Of a stretch of 64,000 bases of DNA, positions 58,881-64,000 are shown one piece after another. Under the pieces are notes generated by a model, which did no database searches, was not told the DNA's origin, and saw only the letters and a list, made by a program, of their open reading frames with translations. The translations under genes and the position numbers were made by a program. This DNA is from Ascaris suum (Eukaryota > Nematoda > Chromadorea > Rhabditida > Ascarididae), in assembly GCA_013433145.1 (NCBI GenBank), contig CM024174.1:12963484-13027483 (forward strand). Reading direction: 5' to 3'. The stretch's first letter is position 1; each line of letters opens with the position of its first letter.

Positions 58881-61838
58881 AATTGTAAATATTAATGTAA
58901 CTTTGAACATAAATGTAATATAAATATAAACAGAAACAAAAAAATAAATATAAATATAAATATAAAGGTAAAGATAATAAATTGTAAATTTAAACATAAA
59001 CAAATATAAATATAACCATAAGAAAAGATATAAATATAAACATAAATCATACATGTATACAGACACATATTAATATAAGGTGCAAAAGAAATTGAAATAT
59101 AAAGATAAATATATCTGAATATAAATATCAAGATAAATATAATTAAATTTATACATATAAATTTAAATATAAGCAGCAAAATATAGTGCTCATATAAAGA
59201 TAAGGATAAACATGGATTGTAAAGATAAGTTTAATAATAAATATGAATATAAAGGTAAGGGCAAACTTAAATTATAAATATAAACATAAACTTAAACATA
59301 AATATTGATATCAAAATAAATTTAAGCAAAGAAGTAAATTTTAATTTAAACATTAATAAAAATAAAAATGTAAATGCAAATAAGTATAAAGAGAAATAAA
59401 CATGCAAATATAGACGCATTCTTGAAATAAACATATAAATCTAAATACAAATATAATAAATATAAATATAAATATAAATATAAATATAAATGTAAGATTA
59501 AAAATAATATAACAGTAAAAAGAAATGTGTGCAGAGATAAATATAAACTAAAAACAAAAACGCAAATACAAATGAGAATATTATAGAAATAAAGATAAAG
59601 ATAACTATAAATTGTGGATGTAAACGTGAATAAAAATATATGCACAAAGAAGAAATAAAAATTACGAAGATAAATGTTAGTGTAAATATAAATAGAAAGG
59701 TTGATATAAACATACATATAAATGCAAAGATATATATAAATTCAAAGATAAATATAAATGTAAAATATAAATGTAAATAGAAAAGTTAGAAATAAAAACA
59801 TAGCGGTAAATATAAATTCAAATATGAATACAATTGCAAATATAAATAGAGAATTTAATATAAATAGAAGCTAATACAAATATCCGTATAAATACAAAGA
59901 CCAATATAAACTTGAAATATAAACATAAATATACGTATAAATAGAAACATAAATGTAAATTCAAATATGAATGCGGGTGTAGATAAAAAAAGAATTATAA
60001 TTATAGATTTCAATGTCAGCTATAACCATAATCGTAAAACTAAAAAAGTATGCATGTGAATATAAGTGAAAGTATAAATATAGATATAAATATAATTATG
60101 AACATAAACATAAATATAAATACAAATATTGATTTAAAAAATTAATATAAATATGAACATAAACATGAAAAATCATATAAGTATATAGAGAACTAGAAAT
60201 ATAAAAGTAAATATAACTTATACATCTCATAGTAAATATAATAAAAATCATAAATGAATATAAACATAAAGAAAAAATTATAAACACAGATATAAATTTA
60301 AATACAAGCATAAATATATGCGTAGATATGAATAAAACAGAAATAGAAACGTGGAAGAAAATAAATAAGTAAATAGAAATAAATAGGAATACCCATAAGT
60401 GTAAATGCAAATATACATATAAATATTAGTATAAGCATAAATGCAATTACAAATATAAGTACAAATACAAATACGAATATAAATGCACATAAATATAAAG
60501 ACAAAAATACGTTATAAATTTTTAAATAGAGATATAAATATAAATGAAAGGAGCAGTATAAATTCCAAACATAAACAAAAGTAAAAATACGAAGATAAAT
60601 ACAAATTATCGACAAATTAAAAAGATGCACGTAAACTGAATAAAAAAAATCACATAAATTAAATATAAATGCAGATATAGACAAAAACATTATATTAATT
60701 CAGAAGAAGCTTTAATTTCGTTTTTAAATAGAAAGACAAAGATAAAGATGAAGAAAAGCATAAACACTACACGAATGTAAACCTAGACATAATAAAAAAC
60801 ATAATAGAGAAAGGAAGATAAATTTATAAACGTAAATATAAGTATAAAAAACATAAGTTTTGAACTTAAATATAAATACATGTAAAAATATAAATATAAA
60901 AAAATAAACAGAAGTTGCAAAAAGTGTTCAGTAACAGCATAAATGAAAAGCTAAATATAAACATGAACACAGAGATGAAGGCAAACTTTAAATTGTAAGT
61001 GTGCATATAAATATGTATATAAACCAAATTATAAATATAAATATAGCCTTTTACATAAATATAGACGTAAACCTAAGAATAAATTAAATGCAAACAAACA
61101 AAAAACAAAATTAATCGTTGATGCATATATAAAATGTATGCATAAATATAAAAATAAATATAATTATAAATTGAATAAAAATTATAAATATTGTGAATAA
61201 ACATAAATATCAATGAAAATACAAAATAGATGCATGAAAATATTAATATGGTACACAAAAATCAGTTTAAAAATGAATATAAACGAATACAAAACACAAA
61301 GATAAATACAAATTAGAAATACAAAAACGAATATAAATATAAATAAAAATATGAAGGAATATAAATAAACGTAAATATAAAACACATAAACTAAATGTAA
61401 ATTCGAAGACAGACATAAGCATGAATGTAAATAAAAAGAAATACAATATAAGTATAAACACAAAAAAAGTTCGAATACAAATTAAAAATTGAGAACAAAA
61501 ACAAACAGGAGGGCAAATTTGAATGCAAAAATTATATATAAATATTAGTATAAATACAAACCTAATGAAAAATTTAAATTAATAAATACAGATGTAAATA
61601 AAAATATTATATAAAAAAAGTTAAGCACAAATAAGAAACCATGATTGTAAATTTAAAACAAATGTAAAGAAAAATATAAATATAGAGATTAAGATAACAA
61701 TAAAGATAAAATAAATACGAGTATTTTAATACAAAGACAAATACGAGTATTAGTGTTAAAGGAAATTTAAATTTAGAAAATAAGATAAATTTAAATCTAA
61801 ATATAACATAAACAGAAATATAAATTCACATATAAAGT
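58881..61838. repeat. degenerate ATAAAN hexamer satellite, about 3 kb
   Basis: Loose head-to-tail units of ATAAAT, ATAAAC, ATAAAG and ATAAAA run for almost 3 kb, purest at 59457-59490. The plus strand is very A-rich and poor in C and G. The minus strand is nearly free of stop codons in the repeat register, which produces long meaningless frames of Tyr, Ile, Leu and Phe. Short non-repeat pieces are interspersed. Confidence 0.95.
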
Positions 61839-62103
61839 TTTGAAAGTGCCGCGTGCTACCACACTAGTACGAAAGAAAGGAACGAAAACGATGTCTAATG
61901 GAGAATGGGCGCTTTTAACCTCACTGTTCTGTTCACATGAGCAACCTTTATATTGGCTCCGACTATTCACGACGCCGTTGGCGACTTTCAAAACGCAAAA
62001 ACCCCTCCCACAGAGGCTGCGAGCGTGAAAACTCCATCGGTCCCCTAGCGCACACGCCTCAATCACACACACCTGGTAAGGAGCGAAAAGCAACTAGAAA
62101 AAT
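61839..62103. other. GC-richer island between satellite and gap, open on both strands
   Basis: A sharp change to mixed-composition DNA. The minus strand is open for about 80 codons within the island (CVIEACALGDRWSFHARSLC..., preceded by a CCTTACCAG acceptor-like site), and the plus strand for 62 codons (61840-62028). The minus strand also has CCAATATAAAGG, which resembles a TATA region. Satellite-like sequence resumes at 62104-62136 before the gap. Confidence 0.35.
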
Positions 62104-62136
62104 ACGTCCAATATAAAATATAAATACAAATTTGTA

Positions 62137-62146
62137 NNNNNNNNNN
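62137..62146. other. assembly gap (10 N)
   Basis: Ten N. The sequence on its right begins exactly at the position that follows the minisatellite in copy A (AGCACAGCAACGAGTA). Confidence 1.
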
Positions 62147-64000
62147 AGCACAGCAACGAGTACACGTACCAAATTTTGCTTCGTCCACGTACGTGCGGAG
62201 TTTCAAACTCTTAACAAGGAGAGGTCTAATGATCATGGATGAAGCACGTGAGGCACTTCGAAACCGAAATCGAAAGAAAAGCAAAAACTGAACATATTAC
62301 TTGAAGATAACCTCCTTTCCCACCTCCAAGCCTTTGCAAAAAGAGATTTGTTAACAGCTCTTAAAAATCAGCATACATAATATGAAAATGTCGACAGAAT
62401 GATATGCGACCAAAAAACTCAGTCAGCTACGAAATGCACATGACTTACGTTTTTATAGCGAACGCAGCAACACGGGCCACACCACCACCGCTCACTATGT
62501 AGACTTTCACAACAAAGACGCACGCGAACACGACAGGGCAGGTTTCTTCACTACCAAGGGGCTCTTCGCATACGAAATCGGAACGTGACATTTTGCGCAC
62601 TCTTGCACAGAACGATGGCACCCCCGTTGCGAACCTCGAACGCAGCTGAGCTCGTGCACAACACTGCGTACACACGACTACCGTACCCTACACTGCACGC
62701 GAATACTAACTCCCATCAGAGGAATTCGAAAACCTGTAACAAATCGAATAATGAAAATGTCCTCCGCGGAAACTTCAGCTGAATTGAGGCGGGGAAAGTG
62801 CACTTGCTGGATGACCGATCGCTCTCTCTGCAATGATCGGCACCCATTTCCCGCCTCAACTGAGCTGGGAATTTGAACGGGGATTTTATTTGATATTATT
62901 TGACTTCTGGTTACAGGTTTTCGAATTCCTGTGATGGGCTCAGTATTGGCCTGCAGAATCCAGAGTATGGTAGTCGTGCGTAGGCTGTGTTGTGCACGAG
63001 CTCAGCTGCGTTCGGGGTTCGCAACCGGGGTGCCACCGTTCTTCAACTAAGTTGCAAAAAAGTGCAACATAAATTTACGAAGCGGAATAGGAGGACATCT
63101 ATATTGGAAATCTCTAGCTTAAAGATTTTTCTATATGTGGCTAGCGTGATTCACCGCGACCCTGAGAAATGAAACGAAGCAGTCTCTGAGGGGAACTGGT
63201 CAATTAGACGAAAGCGGCCGCTAAATGAACATATCAAAACAATATGTGTATATATTGCAACCCTATGCAGCACACTGTACGAACTGTAAAGTTGCAATAT
63301 TGAGGATGATGAAATGAACAGGAGCTGCACAACAACGAAAGGATGAATTCCACCTGAAAGTAAACAAGAATTTGAGTCCACGTTCCCATCAGCTCCCTAC
63401 CCTCCTCTCCTCGTCATCTCCCTGCTACCAATAATGGGGAAAAAATTTTTTTGCTCTATTAAGGTGAATAGGACGAAGATGGTGCGGTTACAAGGTTGCG
63501 CATTTTAACAAAATTAGGAAGTAATGAAAGCGTTGTGCGGTGCGAATGGCACACAACAAAAGAAGCATGTTTGAAAGATATGCACAGTTTGGGTGGTGCA
63601 AGCAGAAAGAGTCAATAAAAACAGCTAGAGCCGAGTTTTTCATTTAGGTTCGATCGAAAATATCCATGGGTTTTATGTCAACTAAACAGACATCAACTGG
63701 AGTAGATTTCATGATTTAAAAGCTTCACCTGTCAATTTATTCCCGGAAAAACCACGAATTTCCAACGCAGTTTTATTTCAATGCATTTTTTCATCAAACT
63801 AACATACCTAACACTTTACACTTGGAAGTTTTTGACGATTCTCCAGCTGGTTCCCCCGCGATGCATTTATTACCGCCTGCATCCGTTGTTCGCGACTGCA
63901 GAATAAGCAAACGACGTTTTCATCGCGGATAGGTGAATACTGGGACCACCGTCAGCGATTCGGACGACCGTTCAAATGCCGTGTTATCTCAAATGAAATA
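62147..64000. repeat. duplicated unit, copy B (to window end)
   Basis: Collinear with 50141-52000 in the same orientation, with many single-base indels. Confidence 0.95.
62610..63044. mobile_element. long inverted repeat (foldback / MITE-like element), copy B
   Basis: Second copy of the 50603-51030 element, with the same outer arms and inner stem and several small indels. Confidence 0.8.

Noticed and set aside
59346..60690. Possible multi-pass membrane protein from 120-130 codon frames
   Set aside because: Hydrophobicity comes entirely from the ATAAAN satellite read in reverse.
58866..61463. Many long minus-strand frames rich in Tyr, Ile, Leu and Phe
   Set aside because: They follow the hexamer repeat, which has few stop codons on that strand. 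No splice sites or domains; artefacts of composition.
1..64000. tRNA, rRNA, spliced-leader RNA and CRISPR arrays
   Set aside because: I looked for B-box-like GGTTCGAATCC, SL1-like sequence and regularly spaced repeats. None was convincing; a covariance-model search would be needed to exclude tRNAs.

Overview
The window looks like AT-rich eukaryotic nuclear DNA, most likely from a nematode. The clues are the many TTTCAG-type splice acceptors, short exons in long non-coding stretches, (TA)n microsatellites and decayed repeats. The organism cannot be named from the sequence alone; a parasitic clade V nematode is only a guess. No bacterial-style operons, rRNA, tRNA, spliced-leader RNA or CRISPR arrays were seen. 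Everything below was read by eye. Most exon calls rest on one open frame between splice-like sites and are therefore candidates.

Layout. From 1 to 7.5 kb there is mostly non-coding sequence with a few candidate exons; the best-framed is 6310-6388 (+). From 7.56 to 11.0 kb lies copy 1 of a dispersed repeat that carries an S/P-rich terminal exon. Copy 2 is at 31.19-33.80 kb and a fragment, copy 3, at 12.78-13.65 kb beside a perfect 18-bp-arm hairpin. A second repeat pair is 17.01-17.72 and 45.51-46.21 kb. Between them are isolated candidate exons (14.1, 15.8, 20.2, 21.8-22.2, 24.3, 27.2 and 34.4 kb). A decayed LINE reverse-transcriptase fragment sits at 36.5-36.8 kb.

The part from 43 to 58 kb holds the best protein-coding evidence, all on the minus strand. 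It includes a SPRY-domain exon (RanBPM-like) broken by an apparent one-base insertion at 43.18 kb, and an FN3-like exon phase-compatible with a downstream exon (48.3-49.0 kb). It also includes a series of immunoglobulin-domain exons (52.6-55.2 kb). The best two, 53121-53231 and 52612-52715, join in frame to give the end of one Ig domain and the start of the next, in the style of hemicentin or another large Ig protein. A cysteine-rich plus-strand ORF overlaps the 5' end of this series.

From 58.9 to 61.8 kb there is about 3 kb of degenerate ATAAAN hexamer satellite, then a GC-richer 265-bp island and a 10-N assembly gap. From the gap to the window end the sequence repeats 50.14-52.0 kb, including a long inverted-repeat (foldback) element. 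This is either a real duplication or an uncollapsed haplotype contig. No complete gene is contained in the window, and no novel multi-gene system could be supported.
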